Source: Bradyrhizobium huanghuaihaiense
GTDB taxonomy: Bacteria; Pseudomonadota; Alphaproteobacteria; Rhizobiales; Xanthobacteraceae
Length of the DNA stretch: 64,000 nt
Assembly (NCBI RefSeq): GCF_007830635.1
Contig: NZ_VLLA01000003.1
Location: forward strand, 124,001 to 188,000
Direction of reading: 5' to 3'
This document shows, in pieces, positions 42,699-51,558 of this stretch. Under the pieces are notes generated by a model. The model was not told where the DNA came from. It saw only the letters and a list, made by a program, of their open reading frames with translations, and did not search any database. How positions within the stretch are numbered: position 1 is the first letter of the stretch; each line of letters starts with the position of its first letter. The position numbers and the translations under genes were made by a program.

Positions 42699-43676
42699 AT
42701 GAACAGAACGGCTTTAACGGTTGCGCTCGGTTTGGTCGGTTTGATTGCTGGCAACGCGCCCGCACCGGCTCAGGCGGTCTATCCGGAAAAGTCGCTGCAA
42801 TTGATCGTCCCCTTCCCGCCCGGCGGCGCCTCCGACGTGGTCGCGCGCATCATCGGCGGCGAATTGGAGACGCGGCTCGGCAAGCCCGTGATCATCATGA
42901 ACCGTCCCGGCGGCGGCACAACGATCGCGGCCAAGGAGGTCGCGCGCTCGGCGCCTGACGGGTACACCCTGTTCTTCAGCTCGAACTCGAGCTTCACGCT
43001 GCCGGCGGCCGTCAAGGAAAGCGTGCCTTACGATGCGGCGAAGGACTTTGAGCCAATCGGCCGGACCGGAAAGATCACGCTGGCGCTGGTCACCTACAAG
43101 GACAACCCGATCAACGATCTGCCTGGGCTGGTCGCCGAGGCGAAGGCCAATCCCGACAAGCTGTCGCTGGCATCCTTCGGCGTCGCTACGGTGTCGCATT
43201 TCGCCGGCGAGCTGTTCAAATCGGCCGCCGGGGTCAAGATGGTCCACCTGCCCTACAAGGGCAGCGCGCCAGCGATGAACGACCTCATCGGCAAGCACAT
43301 CCAGTATCACGTCGACACCGTGATCGCGGTGAAGCCGCAGATCGAAGCCGGCACCGTCAAGGTGCTCGCCGTGTTCTCGGGCAAGCGCACGCCCTTCCTG
43401 CCCGACGTGCCGACGCTCGCCGAGCTCGGCTATGGCAATATCGACTTCGCCTCATGGGGCGCCGTGGTCGCGCCCAGGGGGCTGCCGCCGGCCGTTCACG
43501 ACAAGCTGTCGGCGACGCTAGAGGAGATCATCAACAGTCCCTCCGTCGTCGAGCGCTTCAGCAAGGTCGGCTTCGAGCCGGGCTTTGCGCGCTTCGACGA
43601 TTGGGCCGGCGCGGTGACCAAGGAGACGGCGGAAATGAAGGACATCGCGCAGAAGGCGGGGATCAAGGAGGAGTAA
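42699..43676 (+). CDS. Bug/TctC-family tripartite tricarboxylate transporter solute receptor
   Basis: A 325-residue periplasmic binding protein. Signal peptide about 1-26 (APAQA). It shows the conserved motifs of Bug receptors, LIVPFPPGGASDVVAR near 38 and HLPYKGSAPAMNDL near 180. These receptors bind carboxylates and feed a TctAB permease, but no TctA/TctB gene is near. ATG at 42699 is taken because the signal peptide starts there; GGAAGAATGACGCG precedes it. Confidence 0.9.
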   Translation: MNRTALTVALGLVGLIAGNAPAPAQAVYPEKSLQLIVPFPPGGASDVVARIIGGELETRLGKPVIIMNRPGGGTTIAAKEVARSAPDGYTLFFSSNSSFTLPAAVKESVPYDAAKDFEPIGRTGKITLALVTYKDNPINDLPGLVAEAKANPDKLSLASFGVATVSHFAGELFKSAAGVKMVHLPYKGSAPAMNDLIGKHIQYHVDTVIAVKPQIEAGTVKVLAVFSGKRTPFLPDVPTLAELGYGNIDFASWGAVVAPRGLPPAVHDKLSATLEEIINSPSVVERFSKVGFEPGFARFDDWAGAVTKETAEMKDIAQKAGIKEE

Positions 43677-43751
43677 TCTTCTGCTCGCCAACGGAAGTGA
43701 TGGGTACGGCGCAAGTGCGCCGTGCTGTACAGGTCCGCCCCCGCTACACCG

Positions 43752-44258
43752 TCATTTTTTCTGGGCGACGGCCTGAATCTCCTTCCAGTCGAACCTGTCG
43801 GCGAGCGCCAATGCCTCGTCCTCGCCGACGCCCTGATAGGTGAAGCTGAACACCGCCTCTTTGCTGAGCGCGACGATCAGCATGCCGGACTTGTCCTTGA
43901 CGTGGAAAGTCTTGAAGACTTGCATGCCCCGTGCGCTACCGGTGATCATGTGACCATCCGCCGTCTGGACGTTCATGCCACTCTGAATCGGCGCCAGCGC
44001 GCCCTCGGCGGCCGGGCCGAGAATGATGGTGGCGTGAGCCTGCGCCTCACCGCGTTCGTAGTCGCGCGTCGCAGTGGTCACGCTGGTCTCTGCCATTTGC
44101 ATCGACATGCCCTCCGGCTTCCTGCCCTCCCAACCATTCAAATCGACCAGGAACGGCAGAAAGCGCTGAAATGCCTGCTGGGCTTGCGCGAGGCCGACCG
44201 GCCAGATCATTGAAAGCGCCAAAAGGACAATGGAAACCATGTATCGCGGCTTAAACAT
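43752..44258 (-). CDS. Hypothetical secreted protein
   Basis: A 168-residue protein with a signal peptide (about 1-26, AQAQ). The mature part is about 140 residues, begins FLPFLVDLNGWEGRKPEGMS and has alternating strands and a mid-sequence HMITGSARGMQVFKTFHV. No family recognised. It is the last gene before the ribosomal cluster and convergent with the Bug gene. Confidence 0.75.
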   Translation of the reverse strand: MFKPRYMVSIVLLALSMIWPVGLAQAQQAFQRFLPFLVDLNGWEGRKPEGMSMQMAETSVTTATRDYERGEAQAHATIILGPAAEGALAPIQSGMNVQTADGHMITGSARGMQVFKTFHVKDKSGMLIVALSKEAVFSFTYQGVGEDEALALADRFDWKEIQAVAQKK

Positions 44259-44360
44259 CGCTTTCCCTCGTAGGTTGAACGCGAACAGTAGAGTTGCATT
44301 CGTGGCGTGAGAAAGGCGGCACGGCAGCGAGGCCGGACGGTAGACGCGCGACGTTGTAGA

Positions 44361-44392
44361 TAAAAAAAGCGGCGCCCGAGGGCGCCGCTTTC
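44361..44392 (-). terminator. Rho-independent terminator of the rplQ end of the ribosomal supercluster
   Basis: On the minus strand aagcggcgccc pairs with gggcgccgctt around a 3-base loop and is followed by a run of seven Ts. It starts about 22 bases after the rplQ stop. Confidence 0.93.
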
Positions 44393-44413
44393 AATTCAGA
44401 TTTGCGATGCGGC

Positions 44414-44830
44414 TTACGCCGCCTCGGCTTCCTTTTCCTGCACCGGGCCGGAGTCCTGGCCCTTGGCGTCGACGTCGCGATCGACGAACTCGATCACGGC
44501 CATCGCGGCGTTGTCGCCGTAACGGAAGCCGGCCTTGATGATGCGGGTGTAGCCGCCCTGGCGGTCCTTGTAGCGGGTCGCCAGCACGTCGAAGAGCTTC
44601 TTGACCTGATCCTTGTCGCGCATCTCGGAGATCGCCTGGCGGCGCATGGCCAGCCCGCCCTTCTTGCCGAGGGTTACGAGCTTCTCGACGATCGGACGGA
44701 GCTCCTTGGCCTTGGGCAGCGTGGTGACGATCTGCTCGTGCTTGATCAGCGCGGCCGCCATGTTGGCGAACATCGCCTTGCGATGCTCGGCCGTGCGGTT
44801 GAGCTTCCGATGAACCTTGCCGTGACGCAT
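44414..44830 (-). CDS. rplQ: 50S ribosomal protein L17
   Basis: A 138-residue L17 ([20 protein letters not shown], then [20 protein letters not shown]). It surrounds the peptide exit tunnel on 23S rRNA. The C-terminal tail after residue 115 is acidic/Ala-rich as in other rhizobia. Last gene of the alpha part of the cluster, followed by a strong terminator. Confidence 0.97.
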   Translation of the reverse strand: MRHGKVHRKLNRTAEHRKAMFANMAAALIKHEQIVTTLPKAKELRPIVEKLVTLGKKGGLAMRRQAISEMRDKDQVKKLFDVLATRYKDRQGGYTRIIKAGFRYGDNAAMAVIEFVDRDVDAKGQDSGPVQEKEAEAA

Positions 44831-44910
44831 GTGTGTAGTCCTTACTTTAAAACTGCCGCGACGGTTCGTCGGACATGTTGCTCAGGTGGGCTGCCTGCGT
44901 TCGCCCATGG

Positions 44911-44990
44911 TGTCATTCCGGACGACGCGAAGCGGCGATCCGGAATCTCGAGGTTCCGGGTTCGATGCTGCGCATCGCCCCGGAACGACG
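44911..44990. repeat. Palindromic intergenic repeat (family D) inside the alpha operon
   Basis: tgtcattccggacgacgcga ... gcgcatcgccccggaacgacg with an inner ggaatctcgaggttcc palindrome. It lies between rpoA and rplQ, where it would be transcribed. Confidence 0.88.
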
Positions 44991-44995
44991 AATTC

Positions 44996-46027
44996 TCAGT
45001 AATGATCCTCGAAGCGCTTGGCGAGCTCGTCGATGTTCTCCGGCGGCCAGCCCGGCACTTCCATGCCGAGGTGCAGACCCATCTGGGCCAGCACTTCCTT
45101 GATCTCGTTCAGCGACTTGCGGCCGAAGTTCGGGGTGCGAAGCATTTCCGCCTCGCTCTTCTGCACGAGATCGCCGATGTAGACGATGTTGTCGTTCTTC
45201 AGGCAGTTGGCCGAACGCACCGACAGCTCGAGCTCGTCCACCTTCTTGAGGAAGGCCGGGTTGAAGGCGAGGTCCGGGATGATCTCCTGGGCGACTTCCT
45301 TGCGCGGCTCTTCGAAGTTGACGAACACGTTGAGCTGATCCTGCAGAATGCGGGCGGCATAGGCCACCGAGTCATCCGGCGAGATCGCGCCGTTGGTCTC
45401 GATCGTCATGGTCAGCTTGTCGTAGTCGAGGATCTGGCCCTCGCGGGTGTTCTCGACCTTGTAGGAGACCTTGCGGACCGGCGAGTACAGGCTGTCGACC
45501 GGGATCAGGCCGATCGGCGCGTCCTCGGGACGGTTGCGCTCGGCGGGCACGTAGCCCTTGCCGGTGGAGACCGTGAACTCCATGCGGATCTCGGCGCCCT
45601 CGTCGAGGGTGCAGATCTGGAGGTCCGGGTTCAGCACCGTGACGTCGCCGACGGTCTGGATGTCGCCGGCGGTGACGACGCCCGGGCCCTGCTTCTTCAC
45701 GACCATGCGCTTGGGGCCTTCGCCCTGCATCTTGATCGAGATGTCCTTGATGTTCAGCACGATGTCGGTGACGTCCTCACGGACGCCAGCGATCGAGGAG
45801 AACTCGTGCAGCACGCCATCGATGTGCACCGACTGCACCGCCGCGCCCTGGAGCGAGGAGAGCAGGATGCGGCGCAGCGCGTTGCCGAGGGTCTGGCCGA
45901 AGCCGCGCTCGAGCGGTTCGGCGACGATGGTCGCGAAACGCGAGGAGTCACTGCCGGGCGTGACCTGGAGCTTGTTCGGCCGAATCAGTTCTTGCCAATT
46001 TTTCTGGATCGTCACTGTTTCACCCAT
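44996..46027 (-). CDS. rpoA: DNA-directed RNA polymerase subunit alpha
   Basis: A 343-residue alpha subunit. The N-terminal dimerisation domain (1-230) has [20 protein letters not shown] near 35-55, and the C-terminal domain (about 255-330) has [20 protein letters not shown] and [19 protein letters not shown]. It scaffolds RNA polymerase assembly and contacts UP elements and activators. ATG at 46027 (MGETVTIQK) is the canonical start. Confidence 0.98.
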   Translation of the reverse strand: MGETVTIQKNWQELIRPNKLQVTPGSDSSRFATIVAEPLERGFGQTLGNALRRILLSSLQGAAVQSVHIDGVLHEFSSIAGVREDVTDIVLNIKDISIKMQGEGPKRMVVKKQGPGVVTAGDIQTVGDVTVLNPDLQICTLDEGAEIRMEFTVSTGKGYVPAERNRPEDAPIGLIPVDSLYSPVRKVSYKVENTREGQILDYDKLTMTIETNGAISPDDSVAYAARILQDQLNVFVNFEEPRKEVAQEIIPDLAFNPAFLKKVDELELSVRSANCLKNDNIVYIGDLVQKSEAEMLRTPNFGRKSLNEIKEVLAQMGLHLGMEVPGWPPENIDELAKRFEDHY

Positions 46028-46139
46028 ACAGGCCAGTCGAACTGCCGTTGCAGACACTGGCGTTGGAGAAAGGCTGCAGGCCACGCCCGCGGCTTCTTAC
46101 AAAAGTCATTGCGGGCGCCGATGCGCCCGCAACTTGGTA

Positions 46140-46529
46140 TCAAACGCGCCGACGCTTGCGGGGACGGCAGCCGTTGTGCGGGATCGTGGTCACGTCGCGG
46201 ATCGAGGTGACGGTGAAGCCCGCGGCCTGGAGCGCGCGGAGCGCCGATTCGCGGCCCGAACCGGGACCGGCGACTTCGACTTCCAGCGTGCGCATGCCGT
46301 GTTCCTGCGCCTTCTTCGACACGTCTTCCGCCGCAACCTGCGCGGCGTACGGGGTCGACTTGCGCGAGCCCTTGAAGCCCATCGTGCCGGCGGAAGACCA
46401 GGCAATCGTGTTGCCCTGCGCGTCGGTGATGGTGATGGTCGTGTTGTTGAACGACGAGTTCACGTGCGCAACGCCGGAGGCGATGTTCTTGCGCTCACGA
46501 CGGCGAACGCGGGTGGCTTCCTTGCCCAT
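46140..46529 (-). CDS. rpsK: 30S ribosomal protein S11
   Basis: A 129-residue S11 of normal length, with [20 protein letters not shown] near residue 18 and the C-terminal [18 protein letters not shown]. It forms part of the 30S platform at the mRNA exit. Between rpsM and rpoA as in most bacteria. Confidence 0.98.
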   Translation of the reverse strand: MGKEATRVRRRERKNIASGVAHVNSSFNNTTITITDAQGNTIAWSSAGTMGFKGSRKSTPYAAQVAAEDVSKKAQEHGMRTLEVEVAGPGSGRESALRALQAAGFTVTSIRDVTTIPHNGCRPRKRRRV

Positions 46530-46650
46530 TGAGTCCCTTTCCTGAAGATCTCAAACGCCGCCGTAATGCCAGCGGCTACACCTGTGGAACGAAAAGCGCG
46601 TGGCGAACGGGTATCCCCTTTCGCCACACGCCGCGATGGAGTGCGAAAAC

Positions 46651-47019
46651 TTACTTCTTCTTGCCGGCGATGGCCTTGGCCGGACCCTTGCGCGTACGCG
46701 CATTGGTGTGGGTACGCTGACCGCGCACCGGCAGACCGCGACGATGACGCAGGCCGCGATAGCAGCCGAGGTCCATCAGACGCTTGATGTTGATGCCGAC
46801 CTCACGACGCAGGTCGCCCTCGACGAGATAGTCGCGGTCGATCACTTCGCGGATCTGAAGAACTTCGGCGTCGCTGAGCTGATTGACGCGACGATCCTCG
46901 GGGATCTTCACCTTCTCGATGATGTCACCGGCGATCTTCGGGCCGATGCCATGGATGTACTGAAGCGCGATCAGCACGCGCTTGTTGGTGGGAATGTTCA
47001 CGCCGGCAATACGGGCCAC
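46651..47019 (-). CDS. rpsM: 30S ribosomal protein S13
   Basis: A 122-residue S13 ([20 protein letters not shown], then [13 protein letters not shown]) with the basic C-terminal tail [18 protein letters not shown] that contacts P-site tRNA. The 186 bases between it and adk hold no other gene; rpmJ and infA are not here. Confidence 0.98.
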   Translation of the reverse strand: MARIAGVNIPTNKRVLIALQYIHGIGPKIAGDIIEKVKIPEDRRVNQLSDAEVLQIREVIDRDYLVEGDLRREVGINIKRLMDLGCYRGLRHRRGLPVRGQRTHTNARTRKGPAKAIAGKKK

Positions 47020-47205
47020 GGCCTTCTCTCCTGTTGCCGATCCCTCGTCAGGAATCGGGCTTAAGTGCTTGCTTTCTCGGGCAGGTGTTCACAAACGCGA
47101 ACACGACGCCCACCCCCGGTCTTCCTGGGGCCCGGCATCGTCTGAAACTATCCGACTTGGATGCGGGGCTTATTAGGGGATTCCAGGGGCTTTCGTCAAC
47201 CGCTG

Positions 47206-48072
47206 CTAGCGCTTGGCTCGCTTTTTCGTGACCTTTTTTGGTCCCTTCTTCGAACCTTTTTTGACGGTCTTCTTGGCGGTCTTTTTGACCGTTTTCTTGG
47301 CGGTTTTCTTCGCCGCCTTCTTGGTCCCCTTCACGGCCTTCTTCGCCGTCTTTTTGGTGGTTTTGGCCGATTTGGCGGCCTTTTTGGCTGTTTTCACCGC
47401 CTTTTTGGCCGATTTCTTGCCAGCCTTGGCTTTCTTGGCCGGCGCCGCCTTGGCCGCGCTGCGGGCGTGGGTCTTGGGTTCCACGGCCCCGAGCGCCAGG
47501 AGCTGGCGATGGATGGCGCGGGTGACCTCGTCGATGGCCATCATGCCGTCGATGGTGGAGAGCTTCCGCCGCTCGGAATAGTAGTGAATCAGTGGTTCCG
47601 TCTGGCTGCGGTAGCTCGCGAGGCGCTTGGTCAGGACCTCCGGGGTGTCGTCCACCCGGACCTCCTCGCCGCGCTCGCGCATCTGGGCAACGCGGGTCTC
47701 GACGCGACTCAGCAGCGCACTTTCGTTGACGCGGAGCTCGATCACGGCGTCGAGCTTCAGGTGCTTGTGCTTCAGCAACTCATCCAGCGCTTCCGCCTGC
47801 GGCACGGTGCGCGGGAAGCCGTCGAGGATGAAACCGTTCTTGGCGTCCGGCTGGTCGATGCGGTCGGAGATGATTCCAACCACGACGTCATCAGGGACGA
47901 GGCTGCCGCTGGCCATGATCTCCTTGGCCTTCAGCCCGACCGGCGTTCCCGCCGCAACGGCTGCGCGCAGCATCTCGCCGGTCGAGAGCTGGACGATGCC
48001 ATAGCGCTGCACCAAGAGCTGCGCCTGGGTCCCCTTGCCCGACCCCGGCGGTCCCAGAAGTATAATTCTCAT
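47206..48072 (-). CDS. adk: Adenylate kinase with long Lys/Ala-rich C-terminal tail
   Basis: A 288-residue protein. The adenylate kinase core, about 1-196, has P-loop GPPGSGKGT at 7-15, FPRT at 86-89, and a short LID without zinc cysteines, as in other Alphaproteobacteria. From about 197 the protein continues as a tail of roughly 90 residues made almost only of Lys, Ala, Thr and Val ([12 protein letters not shown]-like repeats) with a net charge of many positives. It resembles histone H1-like bacterial tails. The core makes 2 ADP from ATP and AMP. The ATG overlaps the stop of the SecY-like gene by four bases (ATGA). Confidence 0.95.
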   Translation of the reverse strand: MRIILLGPPGSGKGTQAQLLVQRYGIVQLSTGEMLRAAVAAGTPVGLKAKEIMASGSLVPDDVVVGIISDRIDQPDAKNGFILDGFPRTVPQAEALDELLKHKHLKLDAVIELRVNESALLSRVETRVAQMRERGEEVRVDDTPEVLTKRLASYRSQTEPLIHYYSERRKLSTIDGMMAIDEVTRAIHRQLLALGAVEPKTHARSAAKAAPAKKAKAGKKSAKKAVKTAKKAAKSAKTTKKTAKKAVKGTKKAAKKTAKKTVKKTAKKTVKKGSKKGPKKVTKKRAKR

Positions 48073-49280
48073 CGGCGTACGCCCCCCGGATTGGTGAGCG
48101 ATACGTCGCGCACCTGTGTTTTGATATCAAGAGCGGTGCAAACCACAACCAGCGCCGCACCACCATCGACGACCATACTATAAGGCAGCCCTATCCCGTA
48201 AAGGTCGAACACCTCCGGAATCAACTGCAACGCAGTCAGGTAGACGGCTCCGACGACCGTCGTCAATGACACGACGCGATCGAGATAGTCCGCAGTCGCC
48301 TCGCCGGGCGCGACGCCGGGAATGGTGCCATCATGCTGCGCCAGGGATTTGGCCGTGTCCTCGGGATCGACGACATAGGCGGTGTAGACGAAGGCGAGCA
48401 CGAAGACCGCGATCGACACGAGGATCATGTGCGCCGGCTGCCCCAGCTGGAGATGCCGGTAGGCCGCGGCGACCAAGGGGTGATCGCCGCCCAGGGTGAA
48501 GCCGGCAAAGGCGAGCGGAAGAAAGAAGATCCACGGCGCCACCGTGACCGGAATTAGATACCCGGCGCTGTTGAGCTTGATCGGCAGCACGGCAGCGCGC
48601 GCCGGCAATTGCCGCGCGCCGACATTGAGCGCGCCGAACTCGACCCGAACATTTCGCCGCGCGCCTTCGACGAGAACGATCACGGCGACGGTCACGACCC
48701 AGAGCAAAGCGTGGATGAACACGAGATTGCCCGAGACCGCCCCGCTCCGCACGACATCTGCGATGCCGGCGACGTCTTGCGGCAGGGAGACGAGCATGCC
48801 GACACTCAAGATCACCGCCAGGCCGTTGCCGATGCCGTAGCGGGTGATCTGTTCGCTCAGCCACACCAGCACGAAGACGCCACCAACCATCGAGGCCGTA
48901 GCCGTCGTCACGAACCAGCCGTCCGGATTTCTGACGAGCTCCGGAATGGAAATCAGCGCGGAGGCGATGCCGTAGGCTTGAAAGGCAGCAAGAGCCAGCG
49001 TGAGTCCGAGCGTTGCACGGGCGACCTTGCGTCGGCCGTCCTCGCCCGAGCGCTCAAGCGAATTCAGGCCGCGCCACACCACGGACAGCAACCGGACAAA
49101 GATCGCCGCAGACAGATAGGGAATGAGGCCGAGCGAAAAGAGCGAAAGGCGGACGTTGAAGTTGGGCAACGACGAGAGGCGCGAAACATCCAGCCCCGCG
49201 ATCGGGATCTGGGTGCCGAGCCTGAAAAGGAGCAGCGCGCCAATCGTGAAAGCGATCCGGCGCGCGAGCTCCCTGCTCAT
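48069..49280 (-). CDS. Divergent second SecY-like translocase homologue
   Basis: A 403-residue, about ten-span membrane protein homologous to SecY along its length ([57 protein letters not shown]). It differs from its neighbour SecY in four ways. It is 16 residues shorter between GLD (29-31) and the IPY of TM2, exactly where SecY has the plug helix. A324 replaces the C5-loop Arg (PGVAPGE versus PGIRPGE). The basic C4 loop is changed to [10 protein letters not shown]. The C-terminal YEGLIRK tail is missing. It starts 17 bases after the secY stop with no clear ribosome site and overlaps adk by four bases, so coupling with both is likely. Likely role: a specialised or regulatory SecY-type channel; unproven. 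Confidence 0.9.
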   Translation of the reverse strand: MSRELARRIAFTIGALLLFRLGTQIPIAGLDVSRLSSLPNFNVRLSLFSLGLIPYLSAAIFVRLLSVVWRGLNSLERSGEDGRRKVARATLGLTLALAAFQAYGIASALISIPELVRNPDGWFVTTATASMVGGVFVLVWLSEQITRYGIGNGLAVILSVGMLVSLPQDVAGIADVVRSGAVSGNLVFIHALLWVVTVAVIVLVEGARRNVRVEFGALNVGARQLPARAAVLPIKLNSAGYLIPVTVAPWIFFLPLAFAGFTLGGDHPLVAAAYRHLQLGQPAHMILVSIAVFVLAFVYTAYVVDPEDTAKSLAQHDGTIPGVAPGEATADYLDRVVSLTTVVGAVYLTALQLIPEVFDLYGIGLPYSMVVDGGAALVVVCTALDIKTQVRDVSLTNPGGVRR

Positions 49281-49297
49281 CTAGAGCGTCGCCGCAG

Positions 49298-50629
49298 CTA
49301 GCGGCGGCGACCGCGCAGCTTGGACTTGCGGATCAGGCCTTCGTACTGATGGGCCAGCAGATAGCCCTGCACCTGCGCCACCGTGTCCATGGTGACGCTG
49401 ACGACGATCAGCAGCGAGGTACCGCCGAAGTAGAACGGCACCGAGGCATAGGAGATCAGGATCTCCGGGATCAAGCAGACGATGGCGAGATAGATCGCAC
49501 CGAGCACCGTGATGCGCGACAGCACGTAGTCGATATATTCGGCGGTGCGCTCGCCCGGACGGATGCCCGGAATGAAGCCGCCATGCTTCTTCAGATTGTC
49601 GGCGGTCTCGGTCGGGTTGAACACGATCGCGGTGTAGAAGAACGCGAAGAACACGATCAGCGCCAGATACATGATCAGGAACAGCGGACGGCCATGGCCG
49701 AGCTGAGTGGTGATCCACTGGAACCATTCCGGCCCGCTGCCGGCGTTGAAGTTCGCAACCGTGGTCGGCAGCAAGAGCAGCGAGGACGCGAAGATCGGCG
49801 GAATCACGCCCGAGGTGTTGAGCTTGAGCGGCAGATGCGAGGACTGGCCCTCGAACATCTTGTTGCCGACCTGGCGCTTCGGATACTGGATCAAGAGCCG
49901 GCGCTGGGCGCGCTCCATGAACACGATGAAGGCGATCACGGCGACGGCCATGATGATGACGACCAGGATCAGACCGGTCGACATCGCGCCCTGACGGCCG
50001 AGCTCGAGCATGTTGGCGAGCGCCGCGGGCAACTCGGCGACGATGCCGGCCAGAATGATCAGCGAGATGCCGTTGCCGATGCCGCGCGAGGTGATCTGCT
50101 CGCCCAGCCACATCAGGAACATGGTGCCGCCGGTCAGCGTGATCGCCGTGGACAGGCGGAAGAACATGCCGGGGTCGCTGACGACGTTGCCGGCGCCTTC
50201 GAGACCCACCGCGATACCGTAGGACTGGAACGCGGCCAGGATCACGGTCAGGTAGCGGGTGTACTGGTTCAGCAGCTTGCGGCCGGCCTCACCTTCCTTC
50301 TTCAGCGCCTCGAGCTGCGGCGAGACGGTGGTCAGGAGCTGGATGATGATCGAGGCCGAGATGTACGGCATGATGTTCAGCGCGAAGATCGCCATGCGGT
50401 GAATACCGCCGCCGGCGAACATGTTGAACATGCCGAGGATGCCGCCCGCCTGGGACTTGAACACCTGTTCCCAGATGTTGGGATCGATGCCCGGCAGCGG
50501 GATGTAGGTTCCGAGCCGATAAACGAGCAGCGCACCCAGTGTGAACCAGATGCGCTTCTTCAGTTCGTCGGCCTTGGCAAACGCGCCGAAATTGAGATTG
50601 GCTGCCAGTTGTTCCGCTGCAGAGACCAT
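49298..50629 (-). CDS. secY: Preprotein translocase subunit SecY (canonical)
   Basis: A 443-residue ten-span SecY. It has the plug region (about 61-76, AGGILGMFNMFAGGG), the C4 loop with YPKRQVGNK, the C5 loop with R357 in PGIRPGE, and a C-terminal QYEGLIRKSK tail. With SecE and SecG it forms the protein-conducting channel used by SecA and by ribosomes. It occupies the normal place after rplO. Conserved sites are all intact, in contrast to its downstream paralogue. Confidence 0.97.
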   Translation of the reverse strand: MVSAAEQLAANLNFGAFAKADELKKRIWFTLGALLVYRLGTYIPLPGIDPNIWEQVFKSQAGGILGMFNMFAGGGIHRMAIFALNIMPYISASIIIQLLTTVSPQLEALKKEGEAGRKLLNQYTRYLTVILAAFQSYGIAVGLEGAGNVVSDPGMFFRLSTAITLTGGTMFLMWLGEQITSRGIGNGISLIILAGIVAELPAALANMLELGRQGAMSTGLILVVIIMAVAVIAFIVFMERAQRRLLIQYPKRQVGNKMFEGQSSHLPLKLNTSGVIPPIFASSLLLLPTTVANFNAGSGPEWFQWITTQLGHGRPLFLIMYLALIVFFAFFYTAIVFNPTETADNLKKHGGFIPGIRPGERTAEYIDYVLSRITVLGAIYLAIVCLIPEILISYASVPFYFGGTSLLIVVSVTMDTVAQVQGYLLAHQYEGLIRKSKLRGRRR

Positions 50630-50744
50630 CTTGGACTTTCTCCCGCCGCCTGTTGCGCCGTCATGCCCGCGGCCGGGCTACTATCTAGCGGACGCCGGAC
50701 ATTATCTGGGGCTCGGCTTCGATAAGTCCACGTCCCGCATGCGT

Positions 50745-50766
50745 AAAGGCCCGCGAGCCGCGGGCC
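50745..50766 (-). other. Hairpin between rplO and secY
   Basis: A perfect 7-bp stem, ggcccgc (50748-50754) with gcgggcc (50760-50766), loop of 5. On the minus strand it is followed by only three T residues, so it may attenuate rather than terminate transcription. It lies 14 bases after the rplO stop. Confidence 0.5.
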
Positions 50767-50779
50767 AATGACGCAGTTG

Positions 50780-51265
50780 TTACGCCGCCTCGCCTTCTTC
50801 CTTGGCAGGGGCGAGGATCTTCACCGAGCCGCCGGCCTTCTCGACCGCCGCAATCGCGGTCTTGGTGGCGCCATGCACTTCGATGTTGAGCTTGGACTTG
50901 AGCTCGCCGCGGCCGAGCAGCCGCAGGCCGGCCTTGGCGCGGCGCAGCACGCCGCCCTTCACCAGGGCCTCGACGTTCACGACGCTGCCGGCGTCGATCT
51001 TCTTGGCATCAACCGCTTCCTGGAGCCGGTCGAGATTGATCTCGGCGAACTCCACGCGGAAGATGTTGTTGAAGCCGCGCTTGGGCAGACGGCGATGCAT
51101 CGGCATCTGGCCGCCTTCGAAACCCTTGATGCGCACGCCCGAACGCGCGGTCTGACCCTTGCCGCCACGGCCGGACTGCTTGCCCTTGCCCGAACCGATG
51201 CCGCGGCCGACGCGCATACGCTTTTTGCGCGAGCCGGCGTTGTCGGCGATATCGCTGAGCTTCAT
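50780..51265 (-). CDS. rplO: 50S ribosomal protein L15
   Basis: A 161-residue L15 with [20 protein letters not shown] after the start and the conserved [20 protein letters not shown] near 49-68. Early-assembly 50S protein. The C-terminus carries a short Ala/Glu tail typical of rhizobia. Confidence 0.98.
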   Translation of the reverse strand: MKLSDIADNAGSRKKRMRVGRGIGSGKGKQSGRGGKGQTARSGVRIKGFEGGQMPMHRRLPKRGFNNIFRVEFAEINLDRLQEAVDAKKIDAGSVVNVEALVKGGVLRRAKAGLRLLGRGELKSKLNIEVHGATKTAIAAVEKAGGSVKILAPAKEEGEAA

Positions 51266-51290
51266 CGCCCTTCTCCTTGTGTCTTGCGCC

Positions 51291-51329
51291 CGATCGTCAC
51301 CGAAAACCGGTCCCCGCTTTTCGGGATCG
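51291..51329. repeat. Short two-arm inverted repeat between rplO and rpmD
   Basis: Outer arms cgatc (51291-51295) and gatcg (51325-51329) enclose ccgaaaa (51300-51306) and ttttcgg (51318-51324) with a gtccccgc centre. It recalls a small palindrome that recurs in rhizobial genomes. Confidence 0.65.
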
Positions 51330-51340
51330 TGCGCCGCTTC

Positions 51341-51535
51341 TTACTTCTCGTCGACGATGCGGACGAGATGGTGAACCTTCTCGATCATGCCGCGGACCGC
51401 CGGGGTGTCCTGCAGTTCGCTGGTGCGACCGATCTTGTTGAGCTTGAGCCCGATCAGCGTCGAACGCTGCGAGTGATGGCGGCGGATCGCGCTGCCGATC
51501 TGCTCGAGCTTGATCGTTTTGGTGGCCTTGGCCAT
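51341..51535 (-). CDS. rpmD: 50S ribosomal protein L30
   Basis: A 64-residue L30 ([20 protein letters not shown], then [20 protein letters not shown]). Normal length. Between rpsE and rplO as in the standard spc order. Confidence 0.97.
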   Translation of the reverse strand: MAKATKTIKLEQIGSAIRRHHSQRSTLIGLKLNKIGRTSELQDTPAVRGMIEKVHHLVRIVDEK

Positions 51536-51558
51536 GGGAGTCTACTCCAAAGCTTCCG

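Noticed and set aside
43677-43751. Degenerate family C repeat after the Bug gene
   Set aside because: A partial match (gatgggtacggcgcaagtgcgccgtgctgtac) without the full arms; possibly decayed, too weak to annotate.
44402-46210. Plus-strand open frame of 602 residues
   Set aside because: Antisense to rplQ and rpoA, whose minus-strand frames are unmistakable; GC-rich third positions keep the opposite frame open.
47230-47262. Runs of A in the adk tail as a programmed frameshift site
   Set aside because: The codon phase is GTC AAA AAA GGT, not the A AAA AAG phase needed for the classical slippery heptamer, and no downstream structure or alternative frame of interest is evident.
49349-50725. 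Plus-strand open frame of 458 residues
   Set aside because: Antisense to secY; high Arg/Asp/Gln, no recognisable fold.
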